Origin: a virus
Length of the DNA: 48,961 nt
Virus record (IMG/VR): IMGVR_UViG_3300047409_000197
Span: 1-48,961 of that record
Strand: one strand, 5' to 3'
Of this stretch, positions 39,790-48,961 are shown piece after piece. Made by a program: the position numbers and the translations under genes. The notes under the pieces are model-generated. The model had not been told where the DNA came from. It ran no database searches and saw nothing but the letters and a program-made list of their open reading frames with translations. Position 1 is the stretch's first letter. The number at the start of each line of letters is the position of its first letter.

Positions 39790-42700
39790 TGAATATCTGG
39801 GCTTGATCGGCGCACCGGCGCAGCCGAGGCAAGCTCCGCAACCTCAGCCGGGCGGGAAGAACGAATATCTTGACCTGATTGATAGCAATGTCATCGCCCT
39901 TCCTCGCGCGCAAGCGGGTGCACTGAAGAAACCAGATCAAGCGGGACAGGCGGTTCAACTCGGTCAGTCGATGGGCTTCCCCTCCTCGGTGATCGGGGCG
40001 GACCTTGAGAATTATCAGCAGATTGATAAGGGTCAAAAAGCCGCCCAGGCGATTGAGCGGAATCAATGGATTTCCGGCTATGTCGCGCGGAACCCGGAGG
40101 CGGCGGAAGTAAGTAATGATGATTATGATAAGCTCGAAACCCTGTCAAAGAAAGTCCAACCCTTCACCATCGCGGGGCGCTCAGGTGGTCTGCTTCAAGC
40201 CGCGCCGGAATTTGTCCTGAACACCCTGCCCCAACTTGGCTCGATGCTTTCGACCTCAGAGGGCCGATCGAAACTCCTCGGCGGCGTGACAAAGTTTGGC
40301 GAACAGTTCGCGAGTATTCTCGGCTCGCCGAGGGACGCGGAAAAGCAGGGGTTTGATATCCACGACCCGGCTGATCTTGACCGGGCGATGAGCCTGGGGA
40401 TGCTGATTGGGTTGGGGAAGCAGGCGCCGAAAGTTGGGCTTCCAGTCGCGGCGAAGTTTGAAATCGGAGTTAAGTCTGTCTCGACCGGGGCCGAACTTGA
40501 TCGATTCCTGATCGACGCGATTTTGACTAAGGGCCAGGACCCGAAGACAGTCCTTCAGATCGAGCACGCGAAAGCCGACTCGGCCGCCCTCGATTCCGCC
40601 GTCGCCGCTGCTTCCGAAACCGCGACGAAAGGTCGGGCACCGACGTTGCTTGATGACTTCGTAAAGGGCCATGAAACGGGCACTCTATCCATCCCAGCGG
40701 AAACGATTGCGGAGGTTTATAGAGCGGAAGGAAAGGTCCCGGTGGTTGGGGATGGGCTTTTCGGTTTCGTGCCGGACTTGGCGAGGAAACTTCCAGGCGC
40801 GGCGGATACGGGGACTGAGATTGACGTACCTGTGGCGAGTTATTTGGCACATATTGACCCGACTGTTCATGAAAAAGTGAAGAAGGCGATTCGGTTCTCG
40901 AATGACGGGATGACGCTGGCGGAGGCGAAGGAGGCTGATCCGAATGCGATTGAGGCGTTTCATGGGTCGCCGCATACGTTTGATGCGTTTGATATCTCGA
41001 AAATTGGGACTGGCGAAGGCGCGCAGTCTTATGGACATGGATTGTATTTTGCTGAAAATCCTGAAGTTGCCTCAATTTACAAAGAGCGTCTTGCTGGCAA
41101 AGCTGCGCCGATGGGTGGCGTGCATGGCGGTCAACTTGAGATTCGTCAAGAACAGGGAATGTGGAATGTTTACCAAGACGGAGAACTTGTAAATGCTTTT
41201 GGCGCGAAGTCTGACGCTGAGCGTTATATCAATCAGGGCTCGTTTTACAAAGTCGCCATCACCGCCAATCGCGAGCATTTTCTTGATTGGGATAAGCCGT
41301 TGAGTGAGCAGCCACAGGCGGTGAAGGATTACTTTACTTCACAATATAATAGACTTAAAGAAGCCGGGCTTCCTTTTGAAGTTAGTTCTGAAATGACAGG
41401 AGAGGAGCTTTATCGAGGTCTTACTGGTGGCGCCTATGATGCCCGACTTCCAAGTCCTGAAAGTGTAAGCTCGGAAATGGCTGCCGCCGGTATCCCCGGC
41501 ATCAAATATCTCGATCAAGGATCGCGTATCTTTCAAGGTGCTGCTGGTGAGGCAAGAGCCAAGCAGATTGAGCGGGCGTTAAAAGAGTCTCCGAGTGATG
41601 GAACGCCTGAAGGTAATGCACGAATTGAAAAGCTGCAAAAAGAACTTGATAGCCTTAGCAAGCCGACCTCCAACTTCGTCATCTTCGACCCTGCATCCGT
41701 CACCATCCTCGAACGCAACGGGCAGGCTCTTCGTGCCGCGGCGCAGGTGGAAGAAACGGAACTAGGCCTTCGGCCCCTCTTAACCGAACCCCTCCCCGGC
41801 CAAACCAAAACCGATTTTGAGCGATACAACAAAAAGATCATCGCCGCGCAGCAAAAGGCACTGGATAAGGCCACGGAGGTCCAAACCCGCGAGGCCACGA
41901 AACGACAGGGTGAAGAATGGAAAGCGAATGAGGCGGCCCTGCGGCCGGAGGTCGAGGCGGAGGTCAGAGTATTTCCTGATATTGCGGCGGATAGGTTCTT
42001 GCGGGACGGGACTTTGCCTGATGGCTCGACCATGCCGAAGGTGCGGCTGGATGAAGGCTACGTCAATGCCCTGCTTCCCAAGACCGAAATCCCGGCCATG
42101 ATGCTTGCCAAGGACGGCATTCACCCCGACGACATCGCGCCACTGTTTGGCTTCAACTCCGGGGCCGAAATGGTGCGGTCGCTGAATGACCTGAACGCCG
42201 CCCGGCGTGGGGCGAAAGAATCCCCGACGCAGCATCTGAACCGACTAATCAAAGAGGAACTGAATGCACAGATGGAGGCGAAGTATGGGAACCTTGACGC
42301 CTCGATCGCGGAGGAGGCCCGTGCGCTCGCCCTCGACGATCTTCATTTTGATATTCTGGCTGATGAACTGCGCGCGCTGGCGACAGAGGCGGGCGGGACT
42401 ATGCCGATTAGTAAGGATGGGATTAAGGCCCTGGTTCAAGATCACTTCGCCCGGCTCGACGCGAAAGAGGCCGCGAACTTTGAGAAATTCCAAAAAGCGG
42501 CCGGACGGAATGGGCTTCTAGCGGAAAGGGCCTTGTTGAAGGGCGACGCGATTGAGGCGTTTAACGCGAAGCAAAAGCAGGCGATGAACTTCTTGCTCGC
42601 GAAGGAGGCGCAGAAATTTGGGAAGCTGGTTGATCGGATTGCGAAGAAGATTGATCGGGTGACGAAGAATGACTCGATTTCGTCGATGAATCAGGAGCAT

Positions 42701-45151
42701 TTTAATCAACTGCGGTCCTTGCTGTCAGACCTGGGTTTCGACACGAAAGGCGACGTGACGCGGTCTGCGACTTCCCTCGGCGATTTCGTCGCGAACAGTG
42801 ACGGGCAATTGGCGGTGGCGGCGTGGTTGACTGACGGCACGATGCTGCCGCGCGATCCGAGCAAGCTCACTGTTCAACAAATGACCGAGCTTGGTAAGTC
42901 AATCGACTCAATGATGCACGTTGGGCGCGAGGTCAAGACCCTTGACTCGGCGCGCGGGAAAGCGGGGTTGCAGAATGTCATCTTCGACGTTAAGGGCGAG
43001 CTTGATCGTTTTGATTTTGTTGCAAACCCTCTTAACCCTACAGTTGGTCAGAGAGCTAAGGGGCTCGCTCGTTGGGTGTCAGCCTGGAGCCTTCTTGTTG
43101 AGAGGATGCTCGACTACACCGACAAGTTCGATCCCAACGGCCCTCTCACTACCTATCTGGACCGACCCCTCCGTGACGCAAACGTTAAAGAGATTCAACT
43201 CAACGAAAATGTTACTCGAGCCCTCAGAAAACTGAGCGAGCTAACTGATAACTCGATTAACGACATTATCCCAAACAATGTAATCCCCTCCGTCCGCAAC
43301 GATTCCGGTTTCCTCGACATGAACCGGCGGAATCTGCGACAGTTGATGGGGTATATGGGGTCGGAATCAGGTATTGCAAAAGTCGTGAATGGCTGGAAGG
43401 TTGACGAGGCCGCGGTTTGGAAACTGATTAACGACAACGCGACGAAGGCGGACTGGCAGTGGGTTGCCGGGATGCATAAGATTTTTGAGGGCCTGTGGGC
43501 CGAAGCAGCGGCGATGATTGAGAGGGATACAGGGGTTCCGGCTGATAAGATCGATCCAAAGGTAATGAAGTCTGAAAAGTTCGGCGACTTCCCTGGCGGA
43601 TACTGGCCGATTAAGTACGATCGGATTGACTCGAATATCGAGGGCCATGTTGCCGGGAAGCGGTCGCTGTTCGATAAGCACTACGTCTACGCCGCCACGC
43701 CGCAGGCATACACCTTACCGCGGACTGAATGGTGGGGAGCGTTGGACCTTAGCGGTCAGCTTATTGCCTCGCATCTTCGCGGCGTGATCCATGATATAGC
43801 CTTCCGCGAGGCGGTGCGTAATGCGGCGAAGCTGATTAATAGTCAAGAATTTATGTCGGAAATGACGCAGAAATGGGGGAAGGAATACGCGGGCCTTATG
43901 CCGGGGTGGATTAAGGACATAGCCAACGCACACAACGTTGACGACTCGTACGCACAAGGAGCAGCCCGGTTCTTCTCACTCGTTCGGCAAAATCTAACCG
44001 CGACCTTGATCGCATGGAATCCAGGAACGGTGATTAAGCATGGCGGCACGGCGCTGGGAATGTCGGCGGCGGCGGTAGGGCCAGGGAAGTTCCTGTCGTC
44101 GACTTGGGAGTTCGGTCTTCGTGGAATGGCCGGGGCGGCGAAAGACTTGATGACTGGACAAGTCGAGCGCCCTACCGAACAGATGCTTGATGCACTGAAA
44201 GCCGTGACGGACCCTGGCGAGTACGGGGACGGCGTGCGGCAATTCATTCTTGACTCGTCGGCCGTGATGCGCAATCGTCAGCGGCAATCGATGGACAACA
44301 TTCGCGAGCAAATGAACCGGAATCTGCGCTCGGGCGGAACGCAGACTTTCATGGATTTCCGGGGCGCGGCGTTAGACTTTGGCCGAGTGCCAATCGCGGC
44401 GTCAGATGCGGTCTCGGCTTTCCCGACCTGGCTCGCGGCATATAAGGAATCGATGGCCCGGACTGGCGACCACGCGCAATCGGTGTTTGAGGCGGATAAG
44501 CAAGTCTCCCGCGCGCACGGATCAGGGTTCATAGGTGACAAGCCCCGCGTCCTCCGCACCGGCGAGGCAATGCGCTGGGTGACGCCGCTTTATAACTTCT
44601 TCAATCACAACTTCAACATGGCCCTGCAATGGGCTTGGGACGCAGGGGCAAAGTGGAAGGGGCGGGACGAGCCGGGCGCGAATATTGGGAGTCTGAGTAA
44701 CCGAATGTTCTGGGGCTTCATGATGGCCGTGGCGATGGAAGAACTGGCGGCACCGGCGTTGGATCAGAGTAAGCGAGGGATTGGAACGTCGCTGTTGCTC
44801 GCCGGTATTCGCCATGTCGGCGCTTGGATGCCGGGACTTCGTGACTTCACCAATGCCCTCGCGAGTGGATATGAACCGTCAGTCGGCTTTCTTGGCACGG
44901 TCGCAAAGACGATCGCGGATACCGCGAAGGACGTTTCGAAGTCACTCCAGGCCGGGAAGACCGTCAGCCAGAATTGGCTCGTCCACACCGCAACCGCTAT
45001 CGGCCTCGCAACCGGCATCGGTGGCTCGCAGTTTGGTCGTACAGGTTCTTATCTGAAAGATCGCGCTACCGGCCGAGAACGCACACCACGCACCTGGGAT
45101 GAACTTCGTCAAGGCCTCCGCACCGGCCACTCCAAATCGAGGGTACACTAA
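39779..45151 (+). CDS. Giant internal virion protein with ART-PolyVal-like domain (1790 aa)
   Basis: ATG 39779 is chosen over TTG 39773. The protein is the largest of the window. Residues about 390-650 hold an ADP-ribosyltransferase-like domain of the polyvalent-protein type: FHGSPHTFDAFD near 392, SYGHGLYFAENPEVASIYK near 418, GIPGIKYLDQGSR near 575 and NFVIFDPASVTILE near 635. Long helical parts follow, with repeated acidic/basic coiled coils, and at the end a GTSLLLAGIRHVGAWMPG segment. It corresponds to a large core protein like T7 gp16. Ejection of an enzyme into the host is plausible; target unknown. Confidence 0.82.
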   Translation: MADNEYLGLIGAPAQPRQAPQPQPGGKNEYLDLIDSNVIALPRAQAGALKKPDQAGQAVQLGQSMGFPSSVIGADLENYQQIDKGQKAAQAIERNQWISGYVARNPEAAEVSNDDYDKLETLSKKVQPFTIAGRSGGLLQAAPEFVLNTLPQLGSMLSTSEGRSKLLGGVTKFGEQFASILGSPRDAEKQGFDIHDPADLDRAMSLGMLIGLGKQAPKVGLPVAAKFEIGVKSVSTGAELDRFLIDAILTKGQDPKTVLQIEHAKADSAALDSAVAAASETATKGRAPTLLDDFVKGHETGTLSIPAETIAEVYRAEGKVPVVGDGLFGFVPDLARKLPGAADTGTEIDVPVASYLAHIDPTVHEKVKKAIRFSNDGMTLAEAKEADPNAIEAFHGSPHTFDAFDISKIGTGEGAQSYGHGLYFAENPEVASIYKERLAGKAAPMGGVHGGQLEIRQEQGMWNVYQDGELVNAFGAKSDAERYINQGSFYKVAITANREHFLDWDKPLSEQPQAVKDYFTSQYNRLKEAGLPFEVSSEMTGEELYRGLTGGAYDARLPSPESVSSEMAAAGIPGIKYLDQGSRIFQGAAGEARAKQIERALKESPSDGTPEGNARIEKLQKELDSLSKPTSNFVIFDPASVTILERNGQALRAAAQVEETELGLRPLLTEPLPGQTKTDFERYNKKIIAAQQKALDKATEVQTREATKRQGEEWKANEAALRPEVEAEVRVFPDIAADRFLRDGTLPDGSTMPKVRLDEGYVNALLPKTEIPAMMLAKDGIHPDDIAPLFGFNSGAEMVRSLNDLNAARRGAKESPTQHLNRLIKEELNAQMEAKYGNLDASIAEEARALALDDLHFDILADELRALATEAGGTMPISKDGIKALVQDHFARLDAKEAANFEKFQKAAGRNGLLAERALLKGDAIEAFNAKQKQAMNFLLAKEAQKFGKLVDRIAKKIDRVTKNDSISSMNQEHFNQLRSLLSDLGFDTKGDVTRSATSLGDFVANSDGQLAVAAWLTDGTMLPRDPSKLTVQQMTELGKSIDSMMHVGREVKTLDSARGKAGLQNVIFDVKGELDRFDFVANPLNPTVGQRAKGLARWVSAWSLLVERMLDYTDKFDPNGPLTTYLDRPLRDANVKEIQLNENVTRALRKLSELTDNSINDIIPNNVIPSVRNDSGFLDMNRRNLRQLMGYMGSESGIAKVVNGWKVDEAAVWKLINDNATKADWQWVAGMHKIFEGLWAEAAAMIERDTGVPADKIDPKVMKSEKFGDFPGGYWPIKYDRIDSNIEGHVAGKRSLFDKHYVYAATPQAYTLPRTEWWGALDLSGQLIASHLRGVIHDIAFREAVRNAAKLINSQEFMSEMTQKWGKEYAGLMPGWIKDIANAHNVDDSYAQGAARFFSLVRQNLTATLIAWNPGTVIKHGGTALGMSAAAVGPGKFLSSTWEFGLRGMAGAAKDLMTGQVERPTEQMLDALKAVTDPGEYGDGVRQFILDSSAVMRNRQRQSMDNIREQMNRNLRSGGTQTFMDFRGAALDFGRVPIAASDAVSAFPTWLAAYKESMARTGDHAQSVFEADKQVSRAHGSGFIGDKPRVLRTGEAMRWVTPLYNFFNHNFNMALQWAWDAGAKWKGRDEPGANIGSLSNRMFWGFMMAVAMEELAAPALDQSKRGIGTSLLLAGIRHVGAWMPGLRDFTNALASGYEPSVGFLGTVAKTIADTAKDVSKSLQAGKTVSQNWLVHTATAIGLATGIGGSQFGRTGSYLKDRATGRERTPRTWDELRQGLRTGHSKSRVH

Positions 45152-46770
45152 TGACCATCTCCACCACCGCGAGCCTTGTTGTCTACGAGGGCAATGGCGC
45201 TACGACGACGTTTGATTATGCGTTCCTGATCCCGGCCGCGACGGATGTGGTCGTGACTTACACCGATGCTGACGGGGTCTCGACGGACCTTAATACAAGT
45301 CAGTACTCGATCACTGGGATCAACAACGCTAGTGGTGGGACGGTGACGTACCCGCTGACCGGATCGCCGATTGCGAACCTGACGTTCTTAAGCATTCGTC
45401 GCGAGTTGCCGTTGACGCAAGAAACCGACTTCGTGAACCAAGACGGATTTTATCCGCAGGTGCTTGAAGACGCGCTTGATTATTTGACGATGCTGGTGCA
45501 GCAGGTTAATACCGTCAACACCCAGGCGATCCGGGTGCCTGCCGACGAAGACCCGCCCGATGAACTCCCGGCGGCGGCGCTGCGCGCCAATCAAACCCTG
45601 GTCTTCGACGCGGACGGGCAGCCGACTGTTGGATCAGTCACGGGCACGACTGTCTCTTCCGCCATGCAGCCTGTCGTTGGTGCGGCGACCACGGCATCAG
45701 CGAGGACTTTGATGGGGGTTGGATATGTGCCCTCAGCCGTGACAACTAATCAAACCATTGCCCTCGCGAACATCACAACGCGGTATATGGCGACCGGGGC
45801 ACTGAACTTCACGATGCCCGACACGACACAGGTTCCGGCAGGGTTCAGCTTCAGTGTCTATGCGCTGACGGCTGATTGCACTCTGACTCCGGCCGGAACG
45901 GATACCATTTTCGGTTACTCGCTTGGCGGCGCAGCCACAGCCTCGGCCGGAACGGTGGTTGAGGCGGTGACGGATGGAGCAGGGAACTGGTGGCTAACGA
46001 CAGTTGTATCTACAGATGATTTTGTTGGCGCAATTAGACCCTACGGCGGGTTCTTTGCTCCGTCAGCGAAATATAAAATCTGCGACGGAACGAGTTATCT
46101 TCGATCCGATTTTCCTGCTTGCTTCACCGCTATCGTTATGAGTCTGACGGTAACAAAGACAAACGGATCGCCGGTTCTTGGAGGATTTACTTCGGTCCAA
46201 ACCGCCGCATTGGCGGCTGGGATGCTGGTTGAAGGGACAGGAATACCTTCGGGCGCGACGATCCTGACAACACCTTCAGGCGGGGACACGTCAATCACAC
46301 TGAATCAAAATGCAACAAACAGTACGTCGCAAACCGCCACCATAATTCCTTATGGCGCGGCCGACACTACCCACTTCAATATCCCTGACCTTCGTGGCCG
46401 AGTGCTTGCTGGCGCAGAACCAGCAACGAACGCGGCGACAAGATTGACTACAACTTACTTCGGTTCTGTTCCTAGAATTGGGCGATCGGGAACTGCAACA
46501 GAAAGCGGGCTGGTGCTGAAGGCGAACCTTCCGAGTGTCGGGACTTTCGCCGTGACGGATAATCGAACCTGGGCATTGGGATCGTCACCGATTGTATCAA
46601 CTGGTGGTGGGCCGGGAACAATCCCTGGCGGAACGGGGGCGACTGTTGGAAGTGCAACGGTGACGCCTTCCGGCGCGGCTCCGACCGCGGCTATCGGCGG
46701 ATCGGATACTCCTATAACAAAAGTGCAACCAACGCTGGTGGCGAATTATCTTATTCGAGTGTTGCCCTAA
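45151..46770 (+). CDS. Tail fibre with T7-like N-terminus and collar-type C-terminus
   Basis: The 539-residue product begins SLVVYEGNGATTTFDYAF and has EDALDYLTMLVQQVN near residue 105, the N-terminal head-attachment pattern of T7-like tail fibres. The C-terminal part contains FNIPDLRGRVLAG near residue 410 and ends VQPTLVANYLIRVLP, as in phage tail collar fibres. Three cysteines and no signal peptide set it apart from the fibre block at 22-30 kb. It starts in a TAATG overlap with the giant protein. It is the last rightward gene; its stop overlaps the opposite gene. Confidence 0.86.
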   Translation: MTISTTASLVVYEGNGATTTFDYAFLIPAATDVVVTYTDADGVSTDLNTSQYSITGINNASGGTVTYPLTGSPIANLTFLSIRRELPLTQETDFVNQDGFYPQVLEDALDYLTMLVQQVNTVNTQAIRVPADEDPPDELPAAALRANQTLVFDADGQPTVGSVTGTTVSSAMQPVVGAATTASARTLMGVGYVPSAVTTNQTIALANITTRYMATGALNFTMPDTTQVPAGFSFSVYALTADCTLTPAGTDTIFGYSLGGAATASAGTVVEAVTDGAGNWWLTTVVSTDDFVGAIRPYGGFFAPSAKYKICDGTSYLRSDFPACFTAIVMSLTVTKTNGSPVLGGFTSVQTAALAAGMLVEGTGIPSGATILTTPSGGDTSITLNQNATNSTSQTATIIPYGAADTTHFNIPDLRGRVLAGAEPATNAATRLTTTYFGSVPRIGRSGTATESGLVLKANLPSVGTFAVTDNRTWALGSSPIVSTGGGPGTIPGGTGATVGSATVTPSGAAPTAAIGGSDTPITKVQPTLVANYLIRVLP

Positions 46771-48050
46771 AGCTTTCGCTTGTCGGCGGGGACGTAGGCC
46801 TGAAGGCCGCGAACGGGTTCGACCTTCAGCATCCCCGACCGCACCATGACCTCGATGACGCGCGGGATATTGTGGCTCGCGACGCGATCGCGGAGGTAGG
46901 CGTAAACCGCGTTCTCGAAAACTGGCACCCCGGACTTTTTGAAGGTTGTGTAAACGTAGAACCAAGTGTCATCGATGGCCTTTCTATCGCCCCCGACTCC
47001 CATGTTGGCGAAGATATCGGGCATGGTGGACTCGGCCTCGAGAAGCCAGTCGAGGGCGGTTTGGTAGTCCTCTAACCAGATTTGCTTTCCGTTTCCTCTG
47101 GACGCAGCGGCGACAATACATAGTTTAATAAGATGGGCAAGGCGTCGGGAATTGTAGTGCTGAAGTTTAGGCTGTTCGGGAACCGGACATAGACCGCCAG
47201 CGTTCCACTTGGTGATAGCATCAACTGAACCAGCGTCCCAGTCGAATTTTCCGTAAAGCTGAGAGATTGATTTAATGTCAGCAATAAGACTATTGTGGAA
47301 AAGCTCATTGTGATTGTTGTTAGGGATTGATTCCTCGAAGAAGATGGGAGTATCCACAGTGGTTCCGCAATAAATAAAAATTGTGCGAGACGTGAATCCT
47401 TGATCCCATGCTCCCTCAGGTAAAAAGGTGTTGAGATAGCTTGGCGTTGTTCCTCCGATAAAATTGAGCTGAGGCCGGGGCATGGTAATGTGTATTTTAG
47501 CCGTCCGCCTTCTCTGTTCATAGTGCTCTCCATCATAGAGTTTGGTTAAGGTGTTCATGAAAAGTCTGTCGTACTCGGGGAGGAAGACGCCGAGTTCGGA
47601 AGCGATAACGGTGAGGTGATTGAACTCGATGTGATTTGGAACTTCCCCCATACGGATGATGCTTCGCTTCGCGTCGAACAAGGAATCGATGAGGCTTGCA
47701 TCAGATACCGAGGACGGAGCAACGCAAATATCCGGTACGGCCCGAAGGAATTTCTCAGCCAAAGATAAAATCGCGGATTTCCCAATACCTGGAGGTCCAA
47801 CCAAACAGATATACTGGTTAGGGAACAAGTCACTTCCCTTAGTTCGGACCCATACTTTTTGTTCGAGTGCACCGGCGACGATCCCTATTGCGGCCCACTT
47901 GCGGAAGATCGGAGGCGACGCAAAGACTGACGTGTACTCAACAAACGAGTCGATCCAAGATGCTTGCAGCTTTCGCGGGGCGGGAGCGCCGACGGGCATC
48001 GGGCCGCGAAGGGCTCCAGCGAGTAAGTCCGTCGGGGTTCGACTGTTCAT
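46767..48050 (-). CDS. P-loop ATPase, probable replicative helicase (DUF3987/DnaB-like)
   Basis: I choose ATG 48050, with GGGGTGA about 5 nt upstream; a GTG at 48086 is possible. The 427-residue product has Walker A GPPGIGKS near 85-92, after WIDSFVEYTSVFASPPIFRKWAAIG, the opening of a group of phage DUF3987-like helicases. VIASELGVFLPEYDRLF near 150 carries the Walker B-like acid. A helical C-terminus with a winged-helix-like ending (FENAVYAYLRDRVASHNIPRVIE) follows. It lies next to the polymerase, so it probably unwinds the fork. Its 3' end meets the tail fibre gene. Confidence 0.75.
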   Translation of the reverse strand: MNSRTPTDLLAGALRGPMPVGAPAPRKLQASWIDSFVEYTSVFASPPIFRKWAAIGIVAGALEQKVWVRTKGSDLFPNQYICLVGPPGIGKSAILSLAEKFLRAVPDICVAPSSVSDASLIDSLFDAKRSIIRMGEVPNHIEFNHLTVIASELGVFLPEYDRLFMNTLTKLYDGEHYEQRRRTAKIHITMPRPQLNFIGGTTPSYLNTFLPEGAWDQGFTSRTIFIYCGTTVDTPIFFEESIPNNNHNELFHNSLIADIKSISQLYGKFDWDAGSVDAITKWNAGGLCPVPEQPKLQHYNSRRLAHLIKLCIVAAASRGNGKQIWLEDYQTALDWLLEAESTMPDIFANMGVGGDRKAIDDTWFYVYTTFKKSGVPVFENAVYAYLRDRVASHNIPRVIEVMVRSGMLKVEPVRGLQAYVPADKRKL

Positions 48051-48961
48051 TCCATTCACCCCAGTTCCATCCACATTTCGCCTCACTTGGTATGACCAAT
48101 GTTCTATCGTGCTTGAGCTGGATGGGGTGTTTGATGGTTTCGAGAAGGAGGGGAATTATGGTTGATTCTTGTTCTGATGGATATTGGACGAGGATTGCAT
48201 CGTGTATTTGAAGGAGCAATTCAACGGTTCCGAGTCGCCAAACTGCCAGCATACCTCGATTGAGTATGTCACCGACAGAGCCTTGCGGATCGTAGGCAAT
48301 AGCTTCTCTGATAGTTGCATCGTCATTTCGTCTACCAAAGAACCATCGTCTTCTACCAGTGAGAGTCGTAAGGTTGCCATTGAGATAAAGCTCCTGTGCT
48401 ACTCTTGCGTGCCACTGTCGATGAGCCGGAAATGCTGTAAAATATCTGTCTTGAAATTGGGCAATGAGCTTCTGATCGAGCTTAGTATGCTTGGCCATAG
48501 TGAACGGCTTGCCGTTATAGTTAGTTCCATGTCCAAGGACCTTAGCCATATGCCGATATGAATGTTGTCTGTAGAATGGTACCTCCGCAAGTTGCCGATC
48601 AGTGCGAAGATCGCCGGTCCATCGGATAACATCTCCCCACGCGAGACGACAAACGGTGGTGTGGAGGTCTCCGGACTCACAAGCGTCAAGGTAACGACCG
48701 TCTTTGAAAAGGTTCCACTCGATTGCTCCGACAAGTCTGCTCTCCGCTTGTTCGAGGTCAATGTAGGCGAATTTCATTCCTTCGTCGGCGATGAAGACAC
48801 TTCGGAGTCGGGACTCGATGTTTTGAAGATTGGTTCCAGTGCCAAAATCGCCAAGGCTAGAACTAAATCGGCCTGTTGTCGTTCCTGCAATGTTGTAAGA
48901 CGTACGCATGCGCCCGTCCAAGTCAATTTCAGTCTTAAGAACCCCGATCTTTTTTCCAATG
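47938..48961 (-). CDS. DNA polymerase family A, catalytic C-terminal part (enters at window end)
   Basis: The frame is open to the last base (48961 is a third codon position). The first visible residues are IGKKIGVLKTEIDLDG, then TGRFSSSLGDFGTGTNLQN, motif A FAYIDLEQAESR, motif B RHMAKVLGHGTNYNGKP and motif C QIHDAILVQYP. All three catalytic motifs are intact. The last 30 or so residues (WSPSRPDARRRSRP and on) are unlike polymerases and overlap the helicase gene by 113 nt. The N-terminal 128 residues are at 1-384; about 40 residues between them are missing from the window. Confidence 0.92.
   Translation of the reverse strand, partial: IGKKIGVLKTEIDLDGRMRTSYNIAGTTTGRFSSSLGDFGTGTNLQNIESRLRSVFIADEGMKFAYIDLEQAESRLVGAIEWNLFKDGRYLDACESGDLHTTVCRLAWGDVIRWTGDLRTDRQLAEVPFYRQHSYRHMAKVLGHGTNYNGKPFTMAKHTKLDQKLIAQFQDRYFTAFPAHRQWHARVAQELYLNGNLTTLTGRRRWFFGRRNDDATIREAIAYDPQGSVGDILNRGMLAVWRLGTVELLLQIHDAILVQYPSEQESTIIPLLLETIKHPIQLKHDRTLVIPSEAKCGWNWGEWNEQSNPDGLTRWSPSRPDARRRSRPAKAASILDRLVC

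Overview
The window is almost the whole genome of a tailed phage with a short-tail (podovirus) gene set. Head genes follow the order seen in Bordetella phage BPP-1-like viruses: terminase small and large subunits, portal, a Bbp19-like protein, scaffold, capsid, and a Bbp16-like cement protein. Tail tube, internal virion and fibre proteins of T7-like design follow. High GC, GGAG-type ribosome sites and a holin, lipoprotein (Rz1-like) and endolysin set point to a Gram-negative, probably proteobacterial host. I see no integrase, CI-like repressor, tRNA, CRISPR, reverse transcriptase or phage RNA polymerase, so host sigma70 promoters probably drive expression.

The two window ends fall inside one gene. 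The N-terminal 128 codons of a family A DNA polymerase run off base 1 on the minus strand, and its catalytic C-terminal part enters at base 48961. The molecule is therefore circular or circularly permuted, with a short piece (3n+2 nt, probably 100-200 nt) missing between the ends.

Left arm (about 14250 down to 1, then 48961 down to 46767, minus strand): early and replication genes, packed with 4-nt stop/start overlaps. From the promoter inward there are many small unknown genes. Next come a UvrD-type helicase, a Cas4/AddB-like PD-(D/E)XK nuclease, a Sak4-like ATPase with a likely SSB partner, a ParB-methyltransferase fusion, a UDG-exonuclease fusion, a deoxyribosyltransferase-like protein, the polymerase and a P-loop helicase-like ATPase. 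Several genes were identified here below 60 codons.

Control region (about 14250-14988): divergent sigma70-type promoters, an A27 tract inside an inverted repeat, a 24-bp inverted repeat pair, GC palindromes and a recurring TGnTATGGYTC motif that also occurs at other sites in the left arm.

Right arm (14988-46770, plus strand): packaging, head, a striking block of exported fibre-like proteins (22850-30676), a lysis cluster (30670-32339), tail tube and endolysin (32323-36465), internal virion proteins including a transglycosylase and a 1790-residue protein with an ADP-ribosyltransferase-like domain, and a collar-type tail fibre. The arms converge with overlapping stop codons at 46767-46770.

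The most unusual feature is that five proteins of the 22.8-30.7 kb block each begin with a Sec-type signal peptide and each have an even number of cysteines after it (2, 6, 4, 12 and 22). This suggests export and disulfide bonding, which is not expected of tail proteins assembled in the cytoplasm.
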